Positions 49,246 to 59,183 of a DNA stretch of 64,000 nt are shown here, one piece after another. Source of the stretch: Paramoeba atlantica (taxonomy: Eukaryota; Discosea). The stretch's first letter is position 1. Each line of letters starts with the position of its first letter. The translations under genes were made by a program, and so were the position numbers. Location of the stretch: contig CDRNVI010000083.1 in NCBI GenBank assembly GCA_977017575.1, forward strand, positions 62,001 through 126,000, written 5' to 3'. The notes under the pieces were generated by a model. The model was not told where the DNA came from. It saw only the letters and a program-made list of their open reading frames with translations, and made no database searches.

Positions 49246-49414
49246 TGGAAAACAATAAGAATAGGGATAGGAAATTTTGATTCTAAAATACGACTTCCTC
49301 TTTACATGCATGGCCTAGAGTATTTGCGTACAGCATTGCCGTAGATTTAGAACTATAGTTTTTCTCGCTTCAGGAAACTGCTCGACTAGTCTCCACTTTT
49401 TACAAAGATAAATA

Positions 49415-49522
49415 CTGCCCCCCCTCCGTTTAAGCGCACCTCATTTTCCGTGGAAAGTGCGCTTAAACGGGGGGTGGGAGCGTGGGGGGCTAACCGGGTG
49501 CGCTTAAGGGGAGGGGGGACAG
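49415..49522. mobile_element. Tiny TA-flanked MITE (108 bp) with GTTTAAGCGCAC words
   Basis: TA at 49413-49414 and 49523-49524 flank CTGCCCCCCCTCC...GGAGGGGGGACAG. The word TTTAAGCGCAC or its complement occurs three times. Two of the copies form a 20-bp palindrome with C7/G6 ends. Confidence 0.8.
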
Positions 49523-49563
49523 TAACAAAGAAAACGACAACTGCAAGATAGAATAGTGGAAAA

Positions 49564-50559
49564 TTAGTTCTGAAAATGGACGCATGCCGGTTTCGTTTTG
49601 TATTTGATCCCCCCTGCGCTAATGTCCAGCAAATTCAAGCTTTGCGGCAGCCTCGAAAAGTCAACATCCCCCTTAAAATTATTTCGCGCAAGCCAGGCAG
49701 ACTCAAGGTTCTTAGGCAGTTGCGTGAGATCAATCATTCCCGAAAAATTGTTATCTTCAATATTCAACAGCTTCAGCGTTGGTGGAAGCTTCTCAAAATC
49801 TAGATTACCGAAAAACTTTCCTTTTGCTATTGAAAATACCTTCATAGATCTCGGCAGAAGGGAGAACTCTACTTTACCTTCAAGTCGAGCGTAAGTCCCA
49901 GTTTTCTCCGTCTCCCCATTTCCACTCAAAATTAATTGCGTCAGACTTTGGGGAAGATGTGAGAGACAAACAACACCGGAAAAGAAATTTACACCCAAAA
50001 AAGCTTTTAGCAATGTTGGAGGAAGCTGAGTAAGATCTACAAAACCGGAAAACTGGTTAAAACCTATGCTTAATATTTGAAGAGATCGCGGAAGACAAGT
50101 AAAATCCAAGGGTCCTTTAAAAGCGTTCTCCACAATATTAAATTCTATCATATTGCGTGGCAGTAATGCGAAGTCAACGGTACCATATAAATAATTTTTC
50201 CGATGGAGACAGCCCCTTAATGCGCTTCCCAAACGAAGTGTCCGAACCCGCGCTGGGAGATACTCCCACTCCAAGCTTCCGCTGAGTCCCATTGCGGACC
50301 AGTCTATCTCCAACCACGGTTCGTGGTGCTTCGCTTCCTTGTACGCCTTTGCATCTTTGCGACTGCCATGATACCGAAAAACAGTTTTCACGTTAGACCA
50401 GCGCTCTATTGGAGTGTCGACGTTCCATGAGATGTGTGACTTTTCGACATTGCTTAAAAAGCGGCAGAGCTGATGTTCAGGGGGCAGATTTCCCCTCACT
50501 TTAGCTGGTCGAATCTGTGCAGGGTCACAAAAGAAAGCTACCAAGCAACAAAAAGCCAT
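49564..50559 (-). CDS. LRR-11: secreted LRR protein
   Basis: The ATG at 50559 gives 331 residues with signal peptide MAFCCLVAFFCDPA. The cap (RPAKVRGNLPPEHQL) is unusual: the W-x-G-V-x-C motif is replaced by R-W-S-N-V-K-T-V followed by an inserted polar loop (about residues 65-85). About ten LRRs follow. No anchor is seen. The open frame continues upstream with further hydrophobic codons but no ATG. Confidence 0.8.
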   Translation of the reverse strand: MAFCCLVAFFCDPAQIRPAKVRGNLPPEHQLCRFLSNVEKSHISWNVDTPIERWSNVKTVFRYHGSRKDAKAYKEAKHHEPWLEIDWSAMGLSGSLEWEYLPARVRTLRLGSALRGCLHRKNYLYGTVDFALLPRNMIEFNIVENAFKGPLDFTCLPRSLQILSIGFNQFSGFVDLTQLPPTLLKAFLGVNFFSGVVCLSHLPQSLTQLILSGNGETEKTGTYARLEGKVEFSLLPRSMKVFSIAKGKFFGNLDFEKLPPTLKLLNIEDNNFSGMIDLTQLPKNLESAWLARNNFKGDVDFSRLPQSLNLLDISAGGIKYKTKPACVHFQN

Positions 50560-51078
50560 TATAAATAAATTTAGTAGTAAAGAGTGAAAAAGTACGAATC
50601 GAAAATCCAATCGCTAAATAGAGGGGGTGCTAAATAGTAAATAGGGGGAACGGTAATATTAGAACAGTTTCCCGCTTCTATTTCTAAAAACAAGAGAATT
50701 GGCATTAGCAAAGTCTGTAAAACTACTTTAAAAATCATGTAAAGAAACTTGTGATTTCTTGTGCAGATGATCTTAGCATTGTTGAAAGAATGTCTAAACA
50801 TATAGAAAAAGCGCTAAACAGCTGATTTAGCTTGTTACTAGAGAACACATTAGAAAATCTCCTGCGGCCTCCAACTGTAACGCGACACGCGTTCAAACTT
50901 TTGAAAAATAGATTCCAAGGATTTGACACCCTCAAAAAACATCCTTTCGAATGTATGTACAGAGAAAAAACTAAGTAAAAAATGTGTGCACAAACTTTAG
51001 CAAACCAGCTTTAGTAGGACAGTACACACAATCACACACAGTACAACGAACTCTGAGGAAAAATATCCAAGAATTGTG
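50560..51078. other. Intergenic with CTAAATAG/GGGGG motif
   Basis: GCTAAATAGAGGGGGTGCTAAATAGTAAATAGGGGG at 50612-50647 resembles the motif at 16123 and 30307. The remainder is AT-rich without a gene. Confidence 0.45.
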
Positions 51079-51657
51079 TTAGATTAAGATAATACCAGTT
51101 TGTTGCACTCGCAATCGGAGAAATGGACGCAGTTTTGAGTGACGAATCCTGCCAACAAGACTAGGATTGTTTTCAAGATATAAAATACTGAGTCTTTTTG
51201 GTAAGTTTTGAAGCAATAATTCCCCCTCGAAGCAATTTTTTGAGAGGTCGATCTGTGATAGAGACCGTGGGAGCTTTCGCAAGTCGACTTTCCCCGTTAA
51301 TTTGTTCACCTGAAGGTAAAGGCACTGCAAAGTTGAGGACAAACTCTCCCAATTCACCTCACCACTGAGTAAGTTGTTCTCAAGATAAATGTACCTTAGT
51401 GTACGAGGCAGATAGTCCCACTCAAGAGATCCTCGCAGTTTCATATTCGACCACGCTAAAAAGGTAACATGGCTACGTGCATCGCAGTCCACCCCCTTCC
51501 ACTCACATGCAGGCACTCCCGCATTCCACGATGTATCTGGATGCTCGATCTTTTGTATGAAGAACGAAAGTTCATGCTGCTGAGGCAATGCGGCGCGGTT
51601 AACGCGACCCGCGCGAGTAGAGGTTGTCACAGAGTCTGTGGCTAGCAAAGCCAACAT
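51079..51657 (-). CDS. LRR-12: LRR protein with a transposon at its 5' side
   Basis: The ATG at 51657 gives 192 residues starting MLALLATDSVTTSTRAGRVN, then AALPQQHEL, cap motif C-E-W-K-G-V-D-C and five LRRs. The leader is weak. A Tc1/mariner-like transposon ends only about 50 bp upstream, so the gene has probably lost its original leader or UTR. The transposase frame reads on into this region in another frame. Confidence 0.72.
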   Translation of the reverse strand: MLALLATDSVTTSTRAGRVNRAALPQQHELSFFIQKIEHPDTSWNAGVPACEWKGVDCDARSHVTFLAWSNMKLRGSLEWDYLPRTLRYIYLENNLLSGEVNWESLSSTLQCLYLQVNKLTGKVDLRKLPRSLSQIDLSKNCFEGELLLQNLPKRLSILYLENNPSLVGRIRHSKLRPFLRLRVQQTGIILI

Positions 51658-51705
51658 ATCGTAAAAATTTGATGTACGCAACGTATGAGCTGATTGAATG
51701 AACCA

Positions 51706-52792
51706 TAATGTAAAGAGGGGTGCGGATATAATTTTTTTTCACTTTTTTGCCTTTCAATCTTATACACTCCTTAAGGCGTGAGTCAGAGCTTAAGACCGTT
51801 TTATTGATCACGTTTTGAGACAAGCGAGACCACGCTTTGCGTACACATCGGATGAGTGAAGGCTTATCCCATGGGGTCTGTTCGTCCACCGCCCCTTGGG
51901 CCATAGACCAGACGTTTTCTATTAGGGAAAGATCTGGTGAGTTGGGGGGCCAATTTTTCAGAAGTTCACTCATTGCGCTTTCAACGTACTCCTTTGAGGC
52001 ACGAGCAGTGTGTGCCGTTGCCCCATCTTGCTGAAAAATACGATTAGGGGGGAGATCCACCTCTTTTAATGTTTCTATGTACGTCTCACTTGTAATAGAT
52101 GTGTCATTTTGTAGAATTACCAAGTACCTCCACCCCACCCCTACAGCTCCCCAAACCTGGCATCTTGGTGCCCAACGTACTTTTTGACGCGGGGCTGCTT
52201 TTTGACCGCACCTTACCCACATTTTTCTTCTGTTATCGTTCGTATCAAATATTTTTTCGTCTGTAAAGATAACACGGGCAGTATCCATATTGTAATTCAA
52301 CGCAAATTGAACTCTTTTTACCTTTCGTCGTTCGGTAAGCCCTTGGCATAGCGGCCGAGCGGCATAACTGTAATCCAGGGATGATAAGTCTCTCTGTACA
52401 GCTCTTTTTGAAACTTGAATATTTTTTTTGTTTAATTGGGCTGTTATGCGCCTTGATGAATTGAATCTCGGTACTCCAGCGGGGTCGAGAGGGGTTATTA
52501 TCTTCTCAATTTTCGTTTTGCGAGTTTTCATTATTTTTTTTTGGGCTCAGGACTCAGAGTGTATACTGGGGTAGTTTTTTTTTCGTTCAAATATTTTTTA
52601 ACTATCCTTCTAGAAACGTTGAAATCACGGGCTAGCTCTTTTATTGGTACTCCTTGTCCATGCCTCATCTTTAAAAGAACCTTTCCACTAGGAGTAAGCC
52701 CCCCTCTTGGGAGTCAATATGGTGATTTTGGCATTTTTGGAAAAAAAGTTAAAAAATCAAATAGTGTGCCCCCCCACTTATAGTGCCGCGGT
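51706..52792 (-). mobile_element. Tc1/mariner-like transposon
   Basis: It contains a nearly complete transposase gene. The ends are diverged inverted repeats: one reads (C)GGCACTATAAGTGGGGGGGC inward from 52792, the other reads AATGTAAAGAGGGGTGCGGA near 51706. Both are followed by an ATTTTTT...CTTTTTT stretch. It is inserted just upstream of LRR-12 in the same direction. Confidence 0.75.
51738..52531 (-). CDS. Tc1/mariner-like transposase, frame broken once near its start
   Basis: The main frame starts at ATG 52531. FTDEKIFD holds the first catalytic Asp, FQQDGATAHTA the second, and WPPNSPDLSLIENVW the Glu, about 35 residues on. The helix-turn-helix start (GQGVPIKELARDFNVSRRIV) lies upstream at about 52590-52670 in a frame shifted by one base, at an A-rich run near 52535. 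Catalytic residues are intact, but as read the DNA-binding domain is out of frame. It shares strand with the host genes. Confidence 0.85.
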
Positions 52793-52829
52793 TTTCGACC
52801 AAACGGCACTATAAGTGGGGGGGTAGTAT
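52771..52829. repeat. Head-to-head element ends forming a palindrome
   Basis: CGGCACTATAAGTGGGGGGG at 52810 and its complement at 52771 flank a 15-20-bp centre. One arm is the end of the Tc1/mariner-like element; the other starts a second element using the same terminal word. A third copy of the word starts at 54293. Confidence 0.8.
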
Positions 52830-53433
52830 GTTTCAGGTCGAGGATCAAAATTTTTCCCCTTCAAAAAAAAAAGCGCGACGCTTCGCGGCGCAATTCTTTC
52901 TATCATGTGGTTTTGAGTGCCTAAGCGCTGTAAATGGAGTTTCTACTCCACTGCTGCGGTATGATGGATAATCGGGTGATGGGTGTTAAGGGGAAAAGAG
53001 AGGACAATAATGCGCAAGACAAGATGTCTGGTTGGGTAATGTGTGGCAGAGCACGGTGAAAGAATTCCATGAAGTACTCAACTCAGTTCTAGAGATTCGA
53101 AAGAAAAAATTACAAACTGTGAGCCCAAACCGATGCTTGCATTCAAAATAACATTCATTGCTTTTCTACATAAATTAATCAACGAAAAATATTTGAAATG
53201 CCTTATTATAAAATTTATTAAGGCCTTATCATAACCACATTATTTTATTTTTCTTTTTTTATTAACGACCGCCCACTTTATAGTCGCTTCTTGGGTCTTT
53301 TTTTTCTGCTGAACGGTCGTGCCCTCGAGCCGAACAGTTGGGGCTTTAATATAACATATCAATCCTATGGATACCAAGATTCCTTTGCAGTTTTCCGACT
53401 AATGACTGGAGTATCACTGGAGAAGAGGTTCAT

Positions 53434-53952
53434 CTATAAATTATTTACAACGTGCAATGCACAGTCGTTGTCTCCAGGAGCTTGTTGCACGCAATCAACA
53501 TATGTGACCTGTAGTCCATGATATCGTTCGTGCGATAATTTTAAGGTTTCCACAAAGCGATTTAAGTTGTCCATTGCTGCACGAGGAGCGTGTTGTTTTA
53601 AGCTGTCAAAGACTAGAAGGGTGTTGGAAGAGACCCGAACAAGTACGAAGTGAACTTCGTAATACAAGCATGCGTACAACTCCGTCACAGGAGCGAGTTC
53701 AGGGACAGTCCCAAAAACCCAGTCTCCAAACCCAATAAGTGCCTGTGTTTGCCACACAATGCACAGTGCGACCTTTACACCCGTTTGCGTCGAATTGTAT
53801 TTCTCGACTACTCGGTTGCATAAAATATCGAGAAGTCCACATGGAATAAGAGAGCCCCGGCGGCGAATAGCATTCCATCGATCCCCTTTGTAGGAAGTCC
53901 TCGTTTGTTCAGTTGATGGCAGAGCATCTACATCAATCTTAAATGACTTGCA
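53434..53952 (-). pseudogene. Ulp1-like (C48) cysteine peptidase fragment
   Basis: The open frame (about 170 codons, no ATG at its beginning) has VHFVLVRV (the His region), LLVFDSL (the Asp) and VDCVQQAPGDNDCALHVVNN (Gln and Cys). That is the order of Ulp1/SENP peptidase active sites. The gene is incomplete, with at least one break; a short polar open frame lies just upstream (53939-54199). It sits between element ends carrying CGGCACTATAAGTGGG. It could be a peptidase carried by a mobile element or a relic of a host SUMO peptidase; the sequence does not decide. Bases 52830-53433 hold nothing else recognised. Confidence 0.6.
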
Positions 53953-54290
53953 TAGTCAAACACACTCTAGAGGTCCTAGGTGTGCTCATGGGAAGAGAAT
54001 CAAGTGTGTTGGGGGGAGGACGGCTGACCACCGGGGGAACAATTCTCGGCGCTGGCGGAATAACCGTAAACCAGCGCCCCAAAGGACCTGAAATCGCCGA
54101 TCCACGAGTGTACGCTTTGTCTAGCGTCTCGTTCTCGTTCGAATCGACAGTCATTGAAAGGATGAAGGGAACTATTAATAAAGTTTCAGTGATTTCCATA
54201 AATGAAAATATTAGAAATTTACGCTATATTTACTCTACATTTTTGGTCAAATAAATTGGTCAATTTTTTCGGACAATTTGTTTTCTTCTA

Positions 54291-54545
54291 AACGGCACTA
54301 TAAGTGGGGGGGGGCACAGTATAATTTTTTACTGAATTTTAAAGTTTTAAAATGAGCTAAAAACAGCGGGAACGTACAGATCTCAAAATTTTGAACGACA
54401 ACTTGGTATGAAACCCCCCCACGACGCGCAAACTCTTTGTATTGAGATCTATAAAATGCAACAAAAATTAGCTCAAACAAGCGAAGTATTGAGATTTTGG
54501 AGCGGGGTGCCTTATTTTGGCCAGGGGTTTATATCCGCCCCCCTT
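54291..54545. mobile_element. G-tract element with CGGCACTATAAGTGGG end
   Basis: TA-AACGGCACTATAAGTGG followed by nine G and CACAGTATAATTTTTTACTG matches the terminus of the mariner-like element at 52.8 kb. The inside carries AGATCTCAAAATTTTGAACG, also found in 17375-18299. The right end (TTTATATCCGCCCCCC) is uncertain. Bases 54546-54942 are AT-rich, with a family A end relic near 54660. Confidence 0.6.
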
Positions 54546-54942
54546 TAAGCTACTCTGCATTATCGCCAGAATCGTTATATGAAATTATTTCCACATTTCT
54601 AAGTTAGCAATGCGAACTTGCTATAACTCCACTATAAATTAGCCTCCTCTAATAACTATTTGCCGTGGTTGTATAACAGTTATACAATAGTTGTACTATG
54701 ACTACATAGTACATACCTATACCTACATTGCTCTACATACCCCTGCCACGGGTTTTGCGTCAAAGATAATCTTAATTAAAAAGAACCCCAATTAAAAATA
54801 ACCGTAGTATAATCCGCCCGTACAGATGAAGACATGTACAAGGGGGTGTGTAAACTTGTTCTTCGCCAACAGAGGAACCACACAGAGGAAGAGATGTGAG
54901 GTACTGAATTGCATATTTTTCAAGACTAAGTGGCAAGTACGC

Positions 54943-55674
54943 TCACGAAACCAGCCATCCACCCATGACCATGTAGCCTAATGCTGTCAAAGCTGAAACA
55001 AAATCCCAGTCATTAACCATGTCTGCATTACTCATTAAGTTTCTGACGCTTAAGTCTTCGGGAAATAGTATGATATCATTTCCATGCAAATGCAAAAAGC
55101 TTAAGGAATTAGGTATATTAGATGCGTCGGCAACACCATTAAAATAATTCCATGACAAATTTATCAGTTCCATGCCTTCAGGTAAAGATGAAAGACAAAT
55201 TCTCCCACCAAATGAGTTGAAGTGAGCATAAAGTTTTCGCATATTTGGCGGGAGACTTGTTAGGTCAAGTATTCCATAAAATCTATTATAGGAAATGTCC
55301 AAGATTTCCATTTCGATGGGTAACAATGCGGTATCAAACGGACCCGAGATACCTTGTTGAGAGATTCGAAAGAATTGAACATTTTCGGGAAGATACTCCC
55401 AAGTAAAATTACCAGAAAGCACAATTTCGTGCTCTTGAACTCTGCGCCAATCAATAGAATTGCCTTCTCTTCGTATGCCGCGCCACTGTGACAACGGAAC
55501 CCGTGCATCCCATGAGGGTTCATCGTGAACGATATTACGCAAAAATTGCGTCAAGGCTTTCTCAGGCATAGAGGCATGCCTGAATTGGCTCCGTCGCAAA
55601 TCGCGTCTCTGCATATTCTCCATATGAAAAAAATTAATCTGTTTGCAAAAAAAAACATTTATGATCCGGATCAT
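54943..55674 (-). CDS. LRR-13: diverged LRR protein
   Basis: The ATG at 55674 gives 243 residues with a short hydrophobic leader (MIRIINVFFCKQINFFHMEN). The cap lacks its cysteines (SQWRGIRREGNSIDW). About six LRRs follow, some weak, and the C-terminus ends in a mildly hydrophobic segment (VSALTALGYMVMGGWLVS) too short to be called an anchor. It is one of the most diverged members. Confidence 0.7.
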   Translation of the reverse strand: MIRIINVFFCKQINFFHMENMQRRDLRRSQFRHASMPEKALTQFLRNIVHDEPSWDARVPLSQWRGIRREGNSIDWRRVQEHEIVLSGNFTWEYLPENVQFFRISQQGISGPFDTALLPIEMEILDISYNRFYGILDLTSLPPNMRKLYAHFNSFGGRICLSSLPEGMELINLSWNYFNGVADASNIPNSLSFLHLHGNDIILFPEDLSVRNLMSNADMVNDWDFVSALTALGYMVMGGWLVS

Positions 55675-56273
55675 CTTATGAATTTTGCAAAAAAACAAAA
55701 CAAAAAGAGTTTAAAGAAAGTGTCGCTCAAAATGTCTCAGGGGGATATGCAAAGCTCCAAAAGGCACCATGATGAACCTTAAGCTACCTGTACGAGTATT
55801 TGCCTGCTGAATCTACTAAGATCGATAATCGAAAAAAGAAAAAGGGGAAGTAAAAATTAAATTCCCTTTTCGAGATTTTTAGTTTCGTTTATTTTTGATC
55901 AGGGGAGTAACCTGGAACAGGGTTTGATAGAGCGTTGGAAAACTCTTACATAATTGTACATAATTGTATGTCTTTCTACATCTTTTAGAAACAATTGGAA
56001 ATACAGATGAGATGTTGCGGGTGATCCAAAAGATGCCACACGAGATTACACCCAAAGCTCCTCAAATGCCGAAATTATAATTTCACAACAAACAAAAGGA
56101 ACCAAAATGATACTTCGTTTTTGGACACACCGAATAGGAATTATCACCCCTGTAAGTTTTTTATCCCAAGTACAAAGAAAAGCATTATTTTCCTAATAAA
56201 AAACCTTTTAAATTTTTATCTTACTGCTCTTAGCTATTTTTCGACGGATTCAAGAGTTTGAACGAAGTGAACT
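55675..56273. other. Intergenic, no recognised feature
   Basis: AT-rich. Nothing supported on either strand. Confidence 0.45.
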
Positions 56274-56921
56274 TCAGGGAGTAACGTTTATCTTAGTACC
56301 ATACCAATTTTTTGTTGATAAGGACTTGGGCAGTTTCGAAAGCTTTACATCACCTTCCAAATTGTTGTTGTTATTTACAAACAAGTGCGTAATCTTGTCA
56401 GGAAGCTGCGAAACGTCCACAATACCTCCCAGATCGTTATATTGCAAAGAGAGGTACCGAAGAGTGTCTGGCAGGCTATTCAAGTCTATTTTTCCGGAGA
56501 ACTGGTTATATCCCAAATAACACCCGACTAAGCCTTCGGGCAGACTATCCAATCGCACCGCGCCGCATAAATCATTTTTTTGAAGTCCCAGGCGTACCAA
56601 TGTGCGAGGCAAATGCTTCCACCGCAGTGAACCTACCAGTGCGCGATTATCCCAAGAGATGTCGACAACTTCGCCGTCCTTGTTGCATCGAACCCCATTC
56701 CACTCACACGCCGGAGTTTCGGTGTTCCAGCTCGGGTGGGGATTTTTTATGTCTTCTATAAACATCGCGAGCTCGAATTCTTGAGGCAAGTGGGCTCCGT
56801 GAACTTTACCGATGCGGTGCGCGGACTCCATGGAATCCGACGAGCGAATGTGAATGAACAGATACCGGAAGGCAGACATAACTAAAAATAGCAAAAAAAT
56901 TAAAGAATACCGCGGAAACAT
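56274..56921 (-). CDS. LRR-14: secreted LRR protein
   Basis: The ATG at 56921 gives 215 residues with a clear signal peptide (MFPRYSLIFLLFLVMSAFRY). The cap is canonical (KVHGAHLPQEFELAMF, then C-E-W-N-G-V-R-C), with five to six LRRs and a polar C-terminus. It is the best example of the basic architecture of the family. Confidence 0.85.
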   Translation of the reverse strand: MFPRYSLIFLLFLVMSAFRYLFIHIRSSDSMESAHRIGKVHGAHLPQEFELAMFIEDIKNPHPSWNTETPACEWNGVRCNKDGEVVDISWDNRALVGSLRWKHLPRTLVRLGLQKNDLCGAVRLDSLPEGLVGCYLGYNQFSGKIDLNSLPDTLRYLSLQYNDLGGIVDVSQLPDKITHLFVNNNNNLEGDVKLSKLPKSLSTKNWYGTKINVTP

Positions 56922-56935
56922 TAATTAAGAAGGGC

Positions 56936-57098
56936 GGACTATGGTGAAAATGTACCCTAAAAAACAACTTTTTGAAAAAACATTCTAACAAAAAACAAAT
57001 GTGATTCGGCATTATTCTAAGATATTCTAAGACACTTTGCGACAGTTTTCCCTGGTATACGCAATAAAATTCATCGATGCCCTGTAAGATCATCAGTG
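56936..57098. repeat. 160-bp inverted duplicate of 63040-63206
   Basis: The segment from TATGGTGAAAATGTACCCTA to GATGCCCTGTAAGATCAT matches 63040-63206 in reverse orientation, including TTCTAAGATATTCTAAGACA. It lies just upstream of LRR-14 here and just downstream of LRR-15 there. Bases 57099-57764 hold two loose copies of TCGCCACAAA...TTCGCCCAC (57404 and 57707) and no supported gene. Confidence 0.75.
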
Positions 57099-57764
57099 GT
57101 AATCTCAGATTTCAAATGAACCGGTTGATCTTCGTCGACACGAAGTTCCCTCACTAAACAAGATAAATGGATTACCTCATTCGCATGCTGAGACTATGTG
57201 GAACGTTAAAAATTAACGCAGGTTTCATAATATCGGAGTGCATCTGAAAAAAGCGGCGACATTTGCTGAGTAATGAGTCGCCAAATACGCAATTTGGTGA
57301 CTAGGCAGGATTTAGAGAGGAAAAAGGCCAAAACTTGGGAACCTTTAAATGGCATTTTATACCGTCTTCAAGCCTCTTGAAACGTTTGTTTTTACGTGGT
57401 ATCTCGCCACAAATAATACGGGGTGTATTCGCCCACAAAAGTGTTTCTAAAGACATATAGGCACATTTTCTTCCGTTTTTCGCAAGATTGAGCTGAGAAA
57501 CACCAAGAATGAAAACATTATGCCCCCCCAGACGATTCATAGAGAGAAGAGGGGATTCGAAACGTGGACAAAAATGGGTGAAAAGTCAATAGAATAACCG
57601 AATTTGATCAATGAAATTCAAAAAATTGAGGTACATTTTCACCATAGAATACCCATTAAGAATTATACTAATTAAAGGAAAATGATTCTCTGAAACCATA
57701 AACTCGCCACAAACACGGAAGATTATTCGCCCACGAACCAATGGAGACTGTGCAGCTAACCGGT

Positions 57765-57833
57765 GCCATCTCGTGCCGTCTTGTGCCAATTCATGCCAAC
57801 TCATGCCAATTCGTGCCAATTCATGCCAACCAG
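57765..57833 (+). repeat. TGCCAATTCATGCCAAC array, copy 1
   Basis: Four to five near-copies of (T/G)TGCCAATTCATGCCAAC lie in tandem. The same array occurs at 59127-59183 in the same orientation, so the two may bound one 1.4-kb element. Confidence 0.65.
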
Positions 57834-58247
57834 AACTGGGAATAATGAGACATTTTTTAGGGATACAGAAATCACATGCATTTTTTCATACCCTGTACCT
57901 CAATGCCCCCTCCACGGAATATCCATAATAATTAGGCCTTGGTGACATCGCGCGGGCCCTCACTATATCATTTTCTTAATAAGTACGTAAGTAATGAGTG
58001 CTCATAATTGTAACGATCTTTTGTTGCTACGTAACGCTCTTATCAACTTGTAAGAAACGGGGTAAACTATATACACTGTATATATACACTATATACACTG
58101 TATATATATATACTCAAATGTATTTCATCATAACTTGCTAAAGGACTAACGAAGGGGACGTCCGCAACCGCCCCATTCGCCAGTCTCCTTCGAGGACAGT
58201 TCAATGCCACCGGACAGTACAATGACAAGCTTCATTTCGGGAGTCAT

Positions 58248-58837
58248 GCGAGGCAACCGAGGGCAAAGTGGACGAGGGAGATACCAAAAGTTTAGCTGCG
58301 GCAGTTTCCAAAGGAAAAACGGCATCTCCACCGTTTTAGGCGCTTGCCTTCATGCCATAAGGGAGATACCGTTTTTCCTTTGGAAACTGCCGCGCCTAAA
58401 CTTTTGGTATCTCCCTCGTCCACTTTGCCCTGGGTTACATAGGAAAAAAATGTTCCCTAGGACTCCATACAGCTTCCCACGCGAGGAAGTCGTCGTCTCT
58501 GCGGCAAAAAGGCAGAAGGCTCCGCCTTCTGCCTTTTGCCTTGCGCCTCCTCCTTCCTCTACGGTCTTGTGTATCCCAAACTTCAAGTTGCAAAAAGCAT
58601 ACGTGGGAAATTGGGGTTTGCAAATCGCTTCCGAAGGAGGGGGTCTCGAGTCGTCCAAAAGGTGCGTTTTTCTTTCCTAAAATTCTTTTTTCCTTATGGT
58701 GCTGCCTTTGGTTCTTTGCGAAAAAAACCTTTTCCGGAAAAACTTTTTTCGGGCCAAATTTCGGGCGAAATTTCGGGCCAAATTTTATTAGTACTGGGTA
58801 GCGAGGGAGTAGTATCTCCCTCAATAAGGTAGTTATT
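58248..58837 (+). mobile_element. Fold-back element family J
   Basis: The hairpin at 58257-58435 has arms of about 80 bp (GGGCAAAGTGGACGAGGGAG and complement). It is followed by about 400 bp matching 38950-39203 in reverse, ending in GTAGCGAGGGAGTAGTATCT. Compared with the 39-kb copy it has an extra 150 bp of GGGCCAAATTTCGGGCG-like sequence. Bases 57834-58247 contain a TATATACACT microsatellite near 58065-58112 and no gene. Confidence 0.75.
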
Positions 58838-58839
58838 TG

Positions 58840-59133
58840 TTCTTTGGTTATCGGGCGCGCCTGTCGCAGCGGTATCGACGCGCCGGGCCGGACCAGCGTC
58901 TTTGCTAGCAACTCCGAATGGGTTGCCGGTCTTTGCGCTTTTGTTAGCACTGAAATGAGGTGCTTCAAGTAGGTGTGTTTGGTCTGCATTGTCACCTGCA
59001 GTCCCGAGATAAACGACACCACGTTGTCGTCCTTTAGATGACTTTTAACGAATATACATTTGTAACTAAACTTTGTAGAACGCACCGAAAAAAGATTTAA
59101 ATTGGCTGATAAAACAAAAACATGGCTACTCAT
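58840..59133 (-). other. Coding-like fragment of unknown origin
   Basis: The minus strand is open from an ATG at 59133 and reads QTKHTYLKHLISVLTKAQRP and TKEQITTLLREILLPRYP before entering the family J element. It looks like part of a helical protein cut off by the insertion, but I do not recognise it. Confidence 0.35.
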
Positions 59134-59183
59134 GCCAACTTATGCCAATTCATGCCAACTTGTGCCAATTCATGCCAACCAAG
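59127..59183 (+). repeat. TGCCAATTCATGCCAAC array, copy 2
   Basis: Partner of 57765-57833. It is followed by a small Lys/Ser-rich open frame on the plus strand (to 59450) that I do not consider a supported gene. GGATC(C/T)TATTGG repeats at 59485-59540 are a short microsatellite. Confidence 0.6.

Noticed and set aside
57301-57819. Two short minus-strand open frames
   Set aside because: No ATG context, domain or paralogue was recognised. They overlap loose TCGCCACAAA...TTCGCCCAC repeats.
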